This document shows positions 24,186 through 33,300 of a DNA stretch of 64,000 nt, piece after piece. Source of the DNA: Maribellus maritimus (GTDB lineage Bacteria; Bacteroidota; Bacteroidia; Bacteroidales; Prolixibacteraceae). The DNA is taken from the NCBI RefSeq assembly GCF_022267315.1, contig NZ_JAIKLE010000017.1:62001-126000 (forward strand), given 5' to 3'. A program made the translations under genes and the position numbers. A model generated the notes under the pieces. It saw only the letters and a program-made list of their open reading frames with translations. It had not been told where the DNA came from and did not search any database. How positions within the stretch are numbered: position 1 is the stretch's first letter; every line of letters starts with the position of its first letter.

Positions 24186-26822
24186 TTGAAAAGAGTGCAA
24201 ATAAAAACTCAGCCGTCAGAAATAATAAGGCCAGATTTTTTTTCAAGTCTGACCGGTTTTATGGTGGTTAAGCTTTTGATAATTTTGCTTCCTTTGTTGC
24301 TTTTTTGTAATATTTCAATAAGTCAGAATGTTGAATTTGAGGAGATTCCTGTTACCTTGAGAGTAGAAGGAGTGGGAGCTACGAACCTGGATCCCTTGTA
24401 CAGTTATGATGTGGAAAAGTTATTTTTACCAGTCTTAGATGTTTTCCACCTGCTTCAGATAAAAGCGGAATCCTCGTTAAATATGGACAGGATATCTGGT
24501 TTTATGGCAGATGAAAGCAACAAATATATGATAGACAACATAAATAAACAGGTTTTTGCCAATGGGAAAACGTATAATTTAGAAGTTACTGATTTAATAA
24601 AAACTGAATTTGGTTTGTATTTAGATCATCAACTGTGGGGAGAGTTATTTGGTTTGTATTGCGATTTTAATTTCAGAAGTCTTACTGTAAATGTTAAACC
24701 AGGCTTTGAAGTTCCGGCCATACGGGAAATGCGGCTCAAGCAGTTTCGCGAAAATGTAAATATTCTTAAAGGGGAAGAAAAGGTAGATACATCTATAAAC
24801 CGCGATTATCATTTTTTAAAGTTCGGAATGGTTGACTGGGCTGTCAGTTCTACACAAAGTACCGCACAATATAACGATACAAGAATCTGGTTGGGAACAG
24901 GAGCCGAATTGTTTGGAGGAGAAACAAGCCTGCTGTTAAATTATTCATCCCGCGATGGTTTTAATAACCGAAACCAGCAGTATTACTGGCGTTGGGTGAA
25001 CAATCAGGCAAAAATGGCCCGGCAAATCAGGATCGGAAAAATCAGTTCTTCTGCAATTGCATCCATATACGACCCATTGATTGGAATGAGTATTACCAAT
25101 GCCCCAACAACTTACCGCCGTTCTTTTGGAGAATATACAATCAATGACTATACAGAACCGGGTTGGACGGTGGAGTTGTATGTAAACAATGTGATTGTTG
25201 ATTATCAAACAGCTGATGCCTCGGGATTTTATAGTTTTAATGTGCCGCTTGTATACGGAACGTCGCAGGTAAGACTAAAATTTTATGGCCCCTATGGAGA
25301 AGAGCGGACAAAAGAAGAATTTCTTAATATACCGTTTAATTTTTTGCCTGCCGGAGAAATGGAATATACGTTGAGTTCAGGTATTGTTATGGACGGGGAT
25401 TATTCCAGGTTTGGCCGCGCAGAAGTAAAGTATGGAGTGAGCCGATTTTTAACAATCGGTGGAGGAATAGAATATCTTTCCTCAATTGCAAATGGAGATA
25501 AAATTCCTTTTTTTTTGGCTTCAGTCACTCCTTTTCCCAACTTTATGTTAACGGGCGAATATGCCGATGGTGTGCGTACAAAAGCGCTTGTAAACTACAG
25601 GTTGGCGTCAGGTCCAATGCTTGAACTTAACTATGTTCTTTATGATAAAGAACAGCAGGCAATAAGGCTCAACTATCTGGAAGAACGTGGCGCAACTTTG
25701 TCTGTGCCTTTGAATTTTAAATTTTTAAATGGTTACACCCGTTGGTCTTTTAAACAAAATGTATACGAAATGCTTACGTATAACACTGCCGATGTAACTT
25801 TTTCATCCTTCTTTGGCAATGTAAATACAAACATAAGCGCTTACGCCAACTGGTTGGGAGGAAGAGACCCTTATATATACAGTAATCTTGGTTTGGGAAT
25901 CAGGCTGGGGCATGGCTTTACAGTCAGACCACAAAGCCAGGTCGACATCACGAATAAAGATATAACTTCTGTAAAAGCAGAGGTTGAGAAACGTATTGCC
26001 CGATCGGGATACTTATCCGTTTCCGGAGAAGAGAATTTTAGATCCTCTTATCGCAGTTTGCAGTTTTCATTTCGTTGGGATTTTTCTTTTTCTCAGGTTA
26101 ATTTCTCTGCCCGTGTTTCCAATAATGAATTTTTGTCGACTCAGGGGGCCCGTGGCAGTTTTGCTTTTGGTGGAGGCAATGGATATATTCATAAAGATAA
26201 CAGATCGGCAATTGGGCGATGTGGAATTGCTGTTGTCCCATTTGTAGACATTGATCATGATGGTTTTAAAGATTCGGATGAACCATTTGCTCAAGGATTG
26301 AGCATTGGATTGAGAGGAGGGAGGACTTTAAAAAATCTCCAGGACTCTATAATCAGAGTTGTTGGATTAGAACCATATACAAGTTATGTATTAACGCTCG
26401 ATGATAAAGGCCTGGAACAAATTTCGTGGCAGCTGGAGCATAAAAGCTATCGTATTTATACCGATCCAAATCAGTTCAAAAAAGTATATATTCCTGTTTT
26501 GCCTATGGGGGAAGTGAATGGTTGGGTTTATTTGAATGACGACAGGGGGGAAAAAGGCCAGGGACGGATTGTTGTAAACTTTTACAATGCTGACGGAGAA
26601 ATGGTTGCCTCAACAATGACTGAGAGAGACGGCGGCTTTACTTTTTTGGGTTTGCCACCCGGACAATATTATGCTGAAGTGGATAGAGCACAATTGGAAA
26701 GTTTAAAAATGAAATCAGTACCGGTAAAAACAGACTTTACAATAAAACCTATGGCCATTGGCGACATTGTTTATGATATTCAGTTTGTAATTCAGCGTAT
26801 CTCTGAAGATATCAAAGAATAA
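24186..26822 (+). CDS. Usher-like outer-membrane assembly protein
   Basis: 878 residues from a TTG at 24186 (14 nt after the previous stop, matching the operon spacing); an ATG at 24261 would give an 853-residue protein with a compact signal peptide. Domain order (TTG numbering): signal ending ISISQ (47); an N-terminal domain with IPVTLRVEGVGATNLDP (54-70); an outer-membrane beta-barrel from about 210 to 685; inside it a plug-like segment, GWTVELYVNNVIVDYQTADA then GFYSFNVPLVYG (about 325-358), matching the usher pattern of a named appendage strand followed by a glycine-phenylalanine turn; then FVDIDHDGFKDSDEP (about 686) and a carboxypeptidase-regulatory-like domain (about 778-840). Overall sequence is far from FimD/PapC. 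The chaperone and subunit neighbours support the role. Confidence 0.8.
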   Translation: MKRVQIKTQPSEIIRPDFFSSLTGFMVVKLLIILLPLLLFCNISISQNVEFEEIPVTLRVEGVGATNLDPLYSYDVEKLFLPVLDVFHLLQIKAESSLNMDRISGFMADESNKYMIDNINKQVFANGKTYNLEVTDLIKTEFGLYLDHQLWGELFGLYCDFNFRSLTVNVKPGFEVPAIREMRLKQFRENVNILKGEEKVDTSINRDYHFLKFGMVDWAVSSTQSTAQYNDTRIWLGTGAELFGGETSLLLNYSSRDGFNNRNQQYYWRWVNNQAKMARQIRIGKISSSAIASIYDPLIGMSITNAPTTYRRSFGEYTINDYTEPGWTVELYVNNVIVDYQTADASGFYSFNVPLVYGTSQVRLKFYGPYGEERTKEEFLNIPFNFLPAGEMEYTLSSGIVMDGDYSRFGRAEVKYGVSRFLTIGGGIEYLSSIANGDKIPFFLASVTPFPNFMLTGEYADGVRTKALVNYRLASGPMLELNYVLYDKEQQAIRLNYLEERGATLSVPLNFKFLNGYTRWSFKQNVYEMLTYNTADVTFSSFFGNVNTNISAYANWLGGRDPYIYSNLGLGIRLGHGFTVRPQSQVDITNKDITSVKAEVEKRIARSGYLSVSGEENFRSSYRSLQFSFRWDFSFSQVNFSARVSNNEFLSTQGARGSFAFGGGNGYIHKDNRSAIGRCGIAVVPFVDIDHDGFKDSDEPFAQGLSIGLRGGRTLKNLQDSIIRVVGLEPYTSYVLTLDDKGLEQISWQLEHKSYRIYTDPNQFKKVYIPVLPMGEVNGWVYLNDDRGEKGQGRIVVNFYNADGEMVASTMTERDGGFTFLGLPPGQYYAEVDRAQLESLKMKSVPVKTDFTIKPMAIGDIVYDIQFVIQRISEDIKE

Positions 26823-27007
26823 GAAATTGCTGTAAGTCAAATAATGAATTTGTTACAGCCTTGGTTTTACCGGTTTAATATTTTCTGTCTCATGTTATTT
26901 CGCTTTTTGTCATGCATCTGTTTTCTGATTCAGTAAGATTATGTTGGATAATATTATTATTACCTTTACAAAATCTAAATCAATTAAAAACTCTTAAAAA
27001 GAAAAAA

Positions 27008-27850
27008 ATGCGTACACTTTTTTTATCATCAAAAATTTTAATTGTAGCCTTTGTATTGGTGTTATCGGCTTGCAATTCAAAACCCAAAAATCAGGAAGCG
27101 GAGCAAAAATCTGCGGAAACAGCAACTGAAGAGAACTGGATTCAATTATTTAACGGAGAAGATTTAAACGACTGGCAGATAAAATTTACCGGACACGAGT
27201 TGGGAGATAATTACAACAACACCTTTCGTGTAGAGGATGGTTTACTGCGTGTTCGTTATGATAATTGGGATGAATGGAACGGTGCATTTGGACACATTTT
27301 TTACAAAGATGAATTTTCGCATTATAAGCTGCGGGTAGAATACCGGTTTGTTGACGAGCAAGTCAAAAACGGTCCGGGATGGGCATTCCGCAACAATGGA
27401 TTGATGATACACGGCCAAAGTGCAGAGTCAATGGAATTGGATCAACAATTTCCTACATCAATTGAAGTTCAGTTGCTTGGCGGAATAAACGGGAAAGATG
27501 GCTATGATCCGCGTTCAAATTTAAATCTTTGCACGCCGGGAACCAATGTTGTTATGAACGGTGAATTGATTGAGCAACATTGTACGAACTCAAAATCAGA
27601 AACATGTTATGGTGATGGATGGGTTACGGCAGAAGTTGAAGTTCACGGTGGTGAAATCATAAGGCATTTTGTAAATGGTGAAGAAGTGATGCATTACGAA
27701 CAACCACAACTCGACCCGCGAGATGCAACCTATGAAAAATTATTACCCGCCGACGGAAATAAATTGATAACAAAAGGAACAATCTCACTACAGGCTGAAA
27801 GTCATCCAACCGATTTTAGAAAAATTGAATTGCTGGTGCTTGATGAATAA
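27008..27850 (+). CDS. DUF1080 (3-keto-disaccharide hydrolase-type) lipoprotein
   Basis: 280 residues from the ATG at 27008. The upstream frame from 26912 has no signal features, whereas this start gives MRTLFLSSK and a lipobox VLSAC (C22). The DUF1080 jelly-roll starts at WIQLFNGEDLNDWQIKFTGHELGDN and continues through FRNNGLMIHGQS and TSIEVQLLGG to the final IELLVLDE. DUF1080 proteins are concanavalin-like sugar-binding or hydrolase domains, common in glycan-degrading Bacteroidota. It is probably exported to the cell surface or periplasm. Not part of the preceding pilus region: 185 bp separate it, and a terminator follows at 27878. Confidence 0.87.
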   Translation: MRTLFLSSKILIVAFVLVLSACNSKPKNQEAEQKSAETATEENWIQLFNGEDLNDWQIKFTGHELGDNYNNTFRVEDGLLRVRYDNWDEWNGAFGHIFYKDEFSHYKLRVEYRFVDEQVKNGPGWAFRNNGLMIHGQSAESMELDQQFPTSIEVQLLGGINGKDGYDPRSNLNLCTPGTNVVMNGELIEQHCTNSKSETCYGDGWVTAEVEVHGGEIIRHFVNGEEVMHYEQPQLDPRDATYEKLLPADGNKLITKGTISLQAESHPTDFRKIELLVLDE

Positions 27851-27877
27851 TATTTTAGAACTAAACGAAAACATCAT

Positions 27878-27914
27878 AAAGCCGGTTTCTTTGTAAGAGA
27901 ACCGGCTTTAATTT
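27878..27914 (+). terminator. Rho-independent terminator after the DUF1080 gene
   Basis: AAAGCCGGTT (27878-27887) and AACCGGCTTT (27900-27909) form a perfect 10-bp stem with a 12-nt loop, followed by AATTTT. It starts 28 nt after the stop codon. The last stem bases overlap the stop of a minus-strand open frame. Confidence 0.75.
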
Positions 27915-28171
27915 TGGTCTTTTATAATATAATAGATGAATTTTATTTCTTTTCCGGGATATAAATAATTATACACCCCCTGATTTTGTACCTGCTTTCT
28001 TTCTTCGCTACCACCAGTAATTATATATCGAGTAGCGTAGCCACCAAAAGACAATTTATATTCTCCCAATATTTCACTGCTTGTTTTATAGAAAGCTCTG
28101 GGTTTTACTCCGGGCTGGCTCCAATAAAAGCAATCCCTGGTTGGATTTATTCGTGTAGTTTGAATGTATAG
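27908..28171 (-). pseudogene. Orphan 87-codon open frame without a start, possible gene remnant
   Basis: The 440-bp gap 27851-28290 has no conventional gene. On the minus strand a stop-to-stop frame of 87 codons reads, in part, NPTRDCFYWSQPGVKPRAF and EYKLSFGGYATRYIITGG, ending FIYYIIKDQN. The composition looks protein-like, but there is no ATG in the frame. GTG appears only near the end and TTG only internally. It may be the degraded 3' part of a gene, or chance. I recognise no family. Confidence 0.3.
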
Positions 28172-28290
28172 TTAGTTGTGTTGAATTGAATTTCCTTTCG
28201 AACACTAACAATAAATAATTTTGAAAGTTATTCGATAAGAAAACTTTTTAAAATTCCATTATATTTAACAAGATTAATTAACCTTTGCTT

Positions 28291-31017
28291 ATGAATTTAA
28301 GAACTGTAGCGGTTGGGTTGAAATTTATTCGTGCTTTTAGTATCGTTTTTTTCGGCCAGTTTACCGGTATACTTTTATGGGCAGGTGAATCGGATTTCAT
28401 TTTGGATGAGCTGGCTGTTTTCGAAATTTCAGAAGAAAAATCAGGTATTACATTTAGTCAATCCGGAAATTATTATAAGGAGGCTTTTTACCTTTCTTTA
28501 TCAACTACTCCGACATCGACAATAATTTTCACCACCGACTGTTCTACTCCAACTATAAATAATGGTACGGTGTATACTGACCCCATCCTAATTGATTCAA
28601 CCACTATAATAAAGGCAATTGCTTTTTCAGATACCAATACATCTGAAATGGTTACAAACAGCTATTTATTTGTGTCGAGCGTTAAAGAACAATCGAAAAA
28701 TCATATTGGATTTCCTGAAACATGGGGTGGTTCCAAAACCATACCTGCCGATTATGAAGTGGATCCTGAAGTTATAAATGATCCGGAGTACACATTTGAA
28801 ATTGATTCAGCTTTTTCAGATCTTCCGTCACTGTCGTTAACCATGGATGTGAATAGTTGGTTTAATCCGGATACCGGAATGTATGTGGGTTATCCAAACT
28901 CTGATATTTCAATAGAAAAAGCAGTAATTGCTGAGTTTATTTTTCCGGAAGAAATTGAAGAAAGTTTTGCTGTTTCCTGCGGTGTGCAAAACCAGGGAGG
29001 CACAAGTATTGTAAACTGGAAATCACCTAAACAATCAATGAGACTGCTATTTAAAGAAATGTATGGCCCAACCAAATTGAAATATAAACTTTTCCCTGAT
29101 TCAGAAATAAATTCAATAAATACACTGGTGGTTGATGCGATGTTAAATTCCACCTGGATTCATCCAACCGACGAAGATCAACGTTTTCATGCGCTTTACC
29201 TGCGCGACCAGTTAACGTCAGACCTGCAAAACGATATGGGCAGGTTAAGTTTTCACGGAAGATATTTTCATTTGTATCTAAACGGGTTGTATTGGGGAAT
29301 TTGTAATTTACACGAAAGGCCCGATGATGCTTTTTTAGCAGAATATCTGGATGCAGAAAGAGAAAAATTTGATGTATTAAAACACAATCCGAATACAGTT
29401 GTAGCAGGGACAAATAGTTTCTACACGACCATGCTCACAAGTGCGCGGAATGGTTTTTCGGAAGTCAGACAGTTGTTGGATTTTGAGAAATACCTCGATA
29501 TTTCGGCTTTTATCGATTACATGCTGTTGAATTTTTATCTGGGAAATTACGACTGGGCGCATCAGAATTTTTATGTTGCAAGAAACCAAACATCAGCAGA
29601 CGGATTTAGGTTTTATCCTTGGGATTCAGAACTTGTTATGCGTTTTGCCGATGTTACCTACGACAACACCGGAAAAAACGATGAAGGCGGACCCACGGAA
29701 ATTCACAGCTTGTTAAAAGAAAATGAGGAGTACAGGATGATGTTTGCCGATGCTGTGTACAAACATCTTTTTAATGATGGAGCTTTAACACCTGAAAATT
29801 TCAGAAAACGATTTTTGTTTCGCAAAAGTGAGATTGAAAATGCAATCATTTTGGAGTCAGCCCGGTGGGGAGATTATCGTAAAGACGTTTCGGGAACAAC
29901 CTACACAAAAAAAGATTTCTGGATTCAGGAAGTAAACAGAATTCTGGATGATTACATTCCCAAAAGGCGAGATATTGTTATAGGACAATTAAGAAAAAGC
30001 AGCAATAATTTGTTTCCGAAATACCTGCCTCCGGAGATTGAGGCAAATACCCTGGAAGACGGAGAAATCGAGATAACCTTAAATTCGCAACATGAATCTT
30101 TGGGGGAAGTATATTTTACTTTGGACGGTACCGACCCGAGAGCAGTTGGCGGAGAAGTAAACGGAGCTGTGTATGCTGACAAATTTGTTGTTGGAAAGAC
30201 TTTGATTTTGAAAGCCCGGTTTTATTCTGCGTCAGATAAAACATGGAGTGCTCTCACTGAAGAGAAGTTTGTCTTTGATGATGTTTACGGAGGAGATATA
30301 GTAATCAATGAAATTATGTATCACCCGGAAGATGATTATCCTGAATTTATTGAGATTATGAATTTTGGAGAAGATCCCGTGAATTTGAAAGGATTTAGAT
30401 TTTCCGGTGGAATTAATTATTTGTTCGGCACCAATGAGAATATCAACCCCGATGCCGGGCTTGTACTTACCAACGACAATGTTTTATTTTCCAGAGTATA
30501 TAAATTTAGTGCTTTTGGTCAGTTTCAGAAAAATTTGAGCAATAGTGGAGAAACCATTTATCTTACAAACGGGTTTGAGCAATTGATTGATTCTGTTGCC
30601 TATTCCGATACTATTCCTTGGCCAGAAGAGGCTGATGGAGACGGATATTCTCTCGAATTAAAAGATCCTGAACTGGATAATGCCTTGTGGTCCAGTTGGA
30701 GAGTTTCGGAGAAAATTTACGGCTCTCCTTATCATCAAAAATCACTGAAAGATACGGATGCTTTTATTTATCCAAATCCTTTTCTGTCGGATATTTATGT
30801 TGAGCTTGGAGATGAAAATCTGGCACAGGAATCATTTAAACTTGAAGTTTACAACCAGTTAGGAGTACGAATAAAAGTCGTTAAGGTCGAAAGTTTTAAT
30901 GCACAAATTCATGTTTCGCTGGCGAGTTTACCTTCCGGACTTTACTTTTTTAGATTAATTCCTGATAAAAAATCAATATTTAAATCGCAAATGCTAAAAG
31001 CAGTGAAATTGAAATAG
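28291..31017 (+). CDS. Secreted CotH kinase-like protein with CHB_HEX, lamin-tail and T9SS domains
   Basis: 908 residues from the ATG at 28291 (an in-frame TTG lies two codons earlier). Order: signal region (1-33); a chitobiase/hexosaminidase C-terminal-type domain (about 48-130, FTTDCSTPTINNGTVYTDPI); a CotH domain (about 160-560) with LYLNGLYWGICNLHERPDD and FRFYPWDSELVMRFADVTYDN, the last containing the metal-binding Asp of CotH kinases; a second CHB_HEX-like domain (VYFTLDGTDPRAVGGEVNG, about 610-628); a lamin-tail domain (DIVINEIMYHPEDDYPEFIE, about 670-689); and a type A T9SS sorting domain starting IYPNPF (about 828). CotH homologues phosphorylate proteins in other bacteria; the substrate here is unknown. 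Likely exported to the cell surface. Confidence 0.88.
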   Translation: MNLRTVAVGLKFIRAFSIVFFGQFTGILLWAGESDFILDELAVFEISEEKSGITFSQSGNYYKEAFYLSLSTTPTSTIIFTTDCSTPTINNGTVYTDPILIDSTTIIKAIAFSDTNTSEMVTNSYLFVSSVKEQSKNHIGFPETWGGSKTIPADYEVDPEVINDPEYTFEIDSAFSDLPSLSLTMDVNSWFNPDTGMYVGYPNSDISIEKAVIAEFIFPEEIEESFAVSCGVQNQGGTSIVNWKSPKQSMRLLFKEMYGPTKLKYKLFPDSEINSINTLVVDAMLNSTWIHPTDEDQRFHALYLRDQLTSDLQNDMGRLSFHGRYFHLYLNGLYWGICNLHERPDDAFLAEYLDAEREKFDVLKHNPNTVVAGTNSFYTTMLTSARNGFSEVRQLLDFEKYLDISAFIDYMLLNFYLGNYDWAHQNFYVARNQTSADGFRFYPWDSELVMRFADVTYDNTGKNDEGGPTEIHSLLKENEEYRMMFADAVYKHLFNDGALTPENFRKRFLFRKSEIENAIILESARWGDYRKDVSGTTYTKKDFWIQEVNRILDDYIPKRRDIVIGQLRKSSNNLFPKYLPPEIEANTLEDGEIEITLNSQHESLGEVYFTLDGTDPRAVGGEVNGAVYADKFVVGKTLILKARFYSASDKTWSALTEEKFVFDDVYGGDIVINEIMYHPEDDYPEFIEIMNFGEDPVNLKGFRFSGGINYLFGTNENINPDAGLVLTNDNVLFSRVYKFSAFGQFQKNLSNSGETIYLTNGFEQLIDSVAYSDTIPWPEEADGDGYSLELKDPELDNALWSSWRVSEKIYGSPYHQKSLKDTDAFIYPNPFLSDIYVELGDENLAQESFKLEVYNQLGVRIKVVKVESFNAQIHVSLASLPSGLYFFRLIPDKKSIFKSQMLKAVKLK

Positions 31018-31192
31018 CCTGGTTACTTTCTGCATTCTCCATTTTTTAATATTGTTTCAGTGGAATAAATCACTACAGGTGTGTGCAGTTTATTAGGTGT
31101 TCAAAAATAAATTAGACAATTGTGTTGTAATTTTAATTCAAAATCCGGAACAAATAGGTTGTTATAAATTTTAATTTCAGAATAAATTTAAA

Positions 31193-33244
31193 ATGAAATC
31201 AAACAAAAGAACTTCAGTAGCGGCAATGTATTTATTCGCAATTACTTTTGTTGCTTTGGCTTTTACAAATTGCACAAAAAAAAATGAACCATCCATCCGG
31301 ACAGATTACATGGATTTGTCGATTAACCCCGGAGATGATTTTTACAGATATGTGAACGGAAGCTGGATTAAAAACAACTCAGTTCCGGAAGACCGTTCCA
31401 GTTATGGTTCGTTTGATATTGTGCGAAAGAAACGGGATGCCGATGTAAAAGCTTTGTTGGAGGAAGTGGCTCAAAAGACTGATACTGAAAAAGGCAGCGT
31501 AACACAAAAAATACGCGATTTTTATGTCACAGCAACGGATACGGTTGAAATTGAATTGCAGGGAATCAGTCCGCTTCAGCCGGAGCTGGATTTAATTGAT
31601 AATATCAAAACAAGTCAGGATTTTCAGGATGCCGTTGCACGTTTTCATACATATGGCCTGGACCCTTTATTCGAAGGTGGGGTTATGCAGGATTTGATGA
31701 ATAGTAAAATATTTAAATTTTACCTCATGCAGGCAGGAATCGGTTTGCCCGACCGCGATTACTATACCAACCAGGACGCTCGTTCAAAAGAAATACGTGA
31801 AGAATATGTAAAACATGTGGCGAAGATGTTTGAACTTGCCGGTCTCGAATCTCAAACAGCACGGGAAAATGCGGAAACAATTATGGGGATTGAGACGCGT
31901 TTGGCAGAAAGTTCAAAAACACGTGTTGAAATGAGAAATATTCCGGCGCTGTATAATAAAATGAGTTTGGAAGAGCTTTCAGAATTGGCTCCCGGATTTA
32001 ACTGGACTCGTTATTTTAACCAAATCAGCGATACCGATTTTGGAGATGTAATAGTAGGTATGCCCCTATTTTTTCAGGAAGTGGGCGAGTTGATGAAAGA
32101 TGTTCCTGTTGACGACTGGAAAGTTTATCTCAAATGGAACCTGATAAATCGTTCTTCAGAGTTTTTAAGCTCCGATTTTGTAAATCAGGATTTTAACTTT
32201 TATTCCAAATTTCTTTCAGGGAGCGAAAAAATAAAACCTCGCTGGGAAAGAGTAGTTGGATTTGCTAATGGTGCATTAGGAGAGCCGCTTGGGGAATTGT
32301 ATGTGGCAGAATATTTTCCGCCGGAATATAAAGCAAAAATGGAAGAGTTGGTTGGGAATTTGAAAAAAGCACTTCGTTTAAGGTTGGAAAATCTTACGTG
32401 GATGACCGACTCAACAAAACAGGCAGCACTGGCCAAACTTGATGCGATGGGCGTAAAAATTGGGTATCCCGACAAGTGGAAAGACTACTCAAAACTGACA
32501 ATAGAGACAGATTCTTATGTTATGAACGTAAGACGTGCCAATTATTTTGCTTATTACGACCAGTTGGACAAATTTGGCAAACCGGTAGACAAATCGGAGT
32601 GGGGAATGACGCCGCAAACAGTAAATGCCGGATATAATCCATTGATGAATGATATTACGTTTCCAGCTGCAATATTACAGCCGCCGTTTTTTTACGCCAA
32701 CGCCGACGATGCCGTAAATTATGGTGCTATTGGAATGGCTATTGGTCATGAAATGACACATGGTTTTGATGATCAGGGAAGAAATTTTGATAAAAACGGG
32801 AATATGATTGATTGGTGGACACCAAAAGATGCGGAACAGTTTAACAATCGTACACAACTTTTGGTGGATCAGTACAGCGATTTTACTGTAGGCGACAGTG
32901 TACATGTTAACGGCCATTTATCGCTTGGTGAAAACATTGCGGATTTTGGAGGGTTAACAGTGTCGCTTGAAGCATATAAACTAAGCAAGGAAGGAAAAGC
33001 CGCCCCAAAAGATATAGAAGGGTTTTCCGATATTCAACGTTTTTTCCTCTCTTATGCACAGGTATGGAAGGGATTAATAAGGGAAAAAGCTTTGTTGCGT
33101 TTGGTTCAGGAAGATGTACATCCCTGGGGTGAGTTTCGTGTAAACGGAGCTACTTTTAATGTTCCGGAATTTTATGAAGCGTTTAATATTAAACCTGATG
33201 ATAAATTATATCGTACGCAGGAACAGCGACCAGTAATTTGGTAA
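31193..33244 (+). CDS. pepO: M13 family zinc metallopeptidase (PepO/neprilysin-like) lipoprotein
   Basis: A 683-residue endopeptidase. The lipobox AFTNC is at residue 28 and the mature protein opens with MDLSINPGDDFYRYVNGSW, the M13_N hallmark. The zinc site is H519-E-M-T-H523 in IGHEMTHGFDDQGRNFD, with the third ligand E580 and D584 in ENIADFGGL. The preceding VNAGYNPLMNDITFPAAILQPPFF matches the substrate-binding NAYY-like loop region. The C-terminus ends in Trp (RPVIW), as usual for the family. It probably cleaves peptides in the periplasm or at the surface. A terminator follows 23 nt after the stop. Confidence 0.95.
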   Translation: MKSNKRTSVAAMYLFAITFVALAFTNCTKKNEPSIRTDYMDLSINPGDDFYRYVNGSWIKNNSVPEDRSSYGSFDIVRKKRDADVKALLEEVAQKTDTEKGSVTQKIRDFYVTATDTVEIELQGISPLQPELDLIDNIKTSQDFQDAVARFHTYGLDPLFEGGVMQDLMNSKIFKFYLMQAGIGLPDRDYYTNQDARSKEIREEYVKHVAKMFELAGLESQTARENAETIMGIETRLAESSKTRVEMRNIPALYNKMSLEELSELAPGFNWTRYFNQISDTDFGDVIVGMPLFFQEVGELMKDVPVDDWKVYLKWNLINRSSEFLSSDFVNQDFNFYSKFLSGSEKIKPRWERVVGFANGALGEPLGELYVAEYFPPEYKAKMEELVGNLKKALRLRLENLTWMTDSTKQAALAKLDAMGVKIGYPDKWKDYSKLTIETDSYVMNVRRANYFAYYDQLDKFGKPVDKSEWGMTPQTVNAGYNPLMNDITFPAAILQPPFFYANADDAVNYGAIGMAIGHEMTHGFDDQGRNFDKNGNMIDWWTPKDAEQFNNRTQLLVDQYSDFTVGDSVHVNGHLSLGENIADFGGLTVSLEAYKLSKEGKAAPKDIEGFSDIQRFFLSYAQVWKGLIREKALLRLVQEDVHPWGEFRVNGATFNVPEFYEAFNIKPDDKLYRTQEQRPVIW

Positions 33245-33266
33245 ATCATAGAATATTATATTATTT

Positions 33267-33296
33267 AATCCCGTGGAATTTGCCGCGGGATTTTTT
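33267..33296 (+). terminator. Rho-independent terminator after pepO
   Basis: AATCCCGTGG (33267-33276) pairs with CCGCGGGATT (33283-33292) with one G-T wobble and a 6-nt loop, followed by a T-run to 33296. It separates pepO from the convergent transporter gene. Confidence 0.8.
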
Positions 33297-33300
33297 GGGA

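Noticed and set aside
27986-28171. A 61-codon plus-strand frame in the gap before the CotH gene
   Set aside because: No protein-like features; the opposite strand of the same interval has a longer and more protein-like frame.
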